From the NCBI GenBank assembly GCA_937884685.1, contig CAKZYM010000253.1:1-6393 (forward strand): a stretch of 6,393 bases of DNA, read 5' to 3'. Position numbers and translations under genes: made by a program. This document shows, one piece after another, positions 6,177 through 6,393 of the stretch. The notes beneath the pieces were generated by a model. The model did not search any database. It was not told where the DNA came from and was given only the letters and a program-made list of their open reading frames with translations. This DNA is from an uncultured Calothrix sp. (lineage in GTDB: Bacteria > Cyanobacteriota > Cyanobacteriia > Cyanobacteriales > Nostocaceae). Within the stretch, counting starts at the first letter, position 1; the number at the start of each line of letters is the position of its first letter.

Positions 6177-6204
6177 TTTTTGATTTTTAGTTCTTAGTTT
6201 TTAG
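6177..6204 (+). repeat. Heptanucleotide tandem array after EF-G
   Basis: Four adjoining 7-base units can be read: TTTTTGA, TTTTTAG, TTCTTAG, TTTTTAG. They lie between the EF-G stop codon and its terminator. The T-rich composition makes the array less certain than the one at 2476-2510, but the 7-base phase is clear over the last three units. Confidence 0.45.
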
Positions 6205-6206
6205 TT

Positions 6207-6248
6207 AAAAAATTTCCGATTGGCTAGTTTGTCAATCGGGAATTTTTT
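6207..6248 (+). terminator. Intrinsic terminator of the EF-G gene
   Basis: Bases 6207-6222 pair with 6233-6248 over 16 positions with a single G-U wobble. The core is CCGATTG/CAATCGG, around a ten-base loop (GCTAGTTTGT). The ascending arm begins with six A and the descending arm ends with six T, so it could also stop transcription coming from the right. It lies 58 bases past the EF-G stop codon. Confidence 0.88.
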
Positions 6249-6375
6249 GTTTGGGTAATTGCATTAAAAAACTTTGTGTTTAGAATTAATCCTGAGAATC
6301 TGAATCTTGATTAGACAATAAGTTAGTTATTAATGTCAAAATACAGCATATTTCATTTTCATGAGGTACATTCTA

Positions 6376-6393
6376 ACGGGCAGGGATGCCCGT
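6376..6393 (+). repeat. Dispersed GGGCA/TGCCC palindrome, cut by window end
   Basis: ACGGGCA (6376-6382) and TGCCCGT (6387-6393) form a perfect 7-base stem around GGGA. It is preceded by GAGGTACATTCTA. This arrangement resembles a short repeat that I recall as very frequent in Nostoc-like genomes (GAGGTACA...GGGCAnGATGCCC). The element probably continues beyond the window. The 6249-6375 stretch before it has no visible gene. Confidence 0.6.

Overview
The window looks like chromosomal DNA of a filamentous, probably heterocyst-forming cyanobacterium. It is AT-rich, and its spacers carry dispersed palindromic and heptanucleotide repeats typical of that group. The proteins also fit: a cyanobacterial-style second EF-G, a SUKH-family protein and a membrane-anchored alpha/beta hydrolase. 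No species can be named from this sequence alone. I saw no GCGATCGC (HIP1) octamer when reading by eye.

Left part (1-1350): a gene on the minus strand for an N-terminally anchored alpha/beta hydrolase (256-1158, TTG start) is closely bracketed by copies of a ~71 bp palindromic repeat. Two copies face each other downstream of the gene (15-85 and 176-247) and one lies directly upstream (1178-1247). Middle left (1351-2427): a divergent plus-strand gene encodes a class I SAM-dependent methyltransferase with a ~180-residue N-terminal region. It ends in a convergent spacer with a weak hairpin and an array of five YTYTRAY heptads.

Middle (2524-3728, minus strand): a compact cluster, read right to left. 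First comes a short frame broken by one in-frame TAA, probably a gene remnant. Next is a SUKH (SMI1/KNR4-like) protein. Last is a 151-residue protein whose conserved pattern resembles the archaeal CTP-dependent riboflavin kinase fold. The gaps are 24 and 29 bp, so this looks like one operon. It is the least conventional part of the window, because SUKH proteins often act as immunity or recognition proteins and the partner is uncharacterised.

Right part (3729-6393): a 332 bp spacer holds a plausible promoter and a potentially structured leader. It precedes a complete, stand-alone EF-G gene (4061-6148) of the second-paralog type rather than the str-operon type. The EF-G gene ends with a short heptad array and a strong intrinsic terminator (6207-6248). 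The window stops inside another dispersed palindrome (6376-6393). No obvious pathway links the hydrolase, the methyltransferase, the SUKH cluster and EF-G; they look like independent transcription units.
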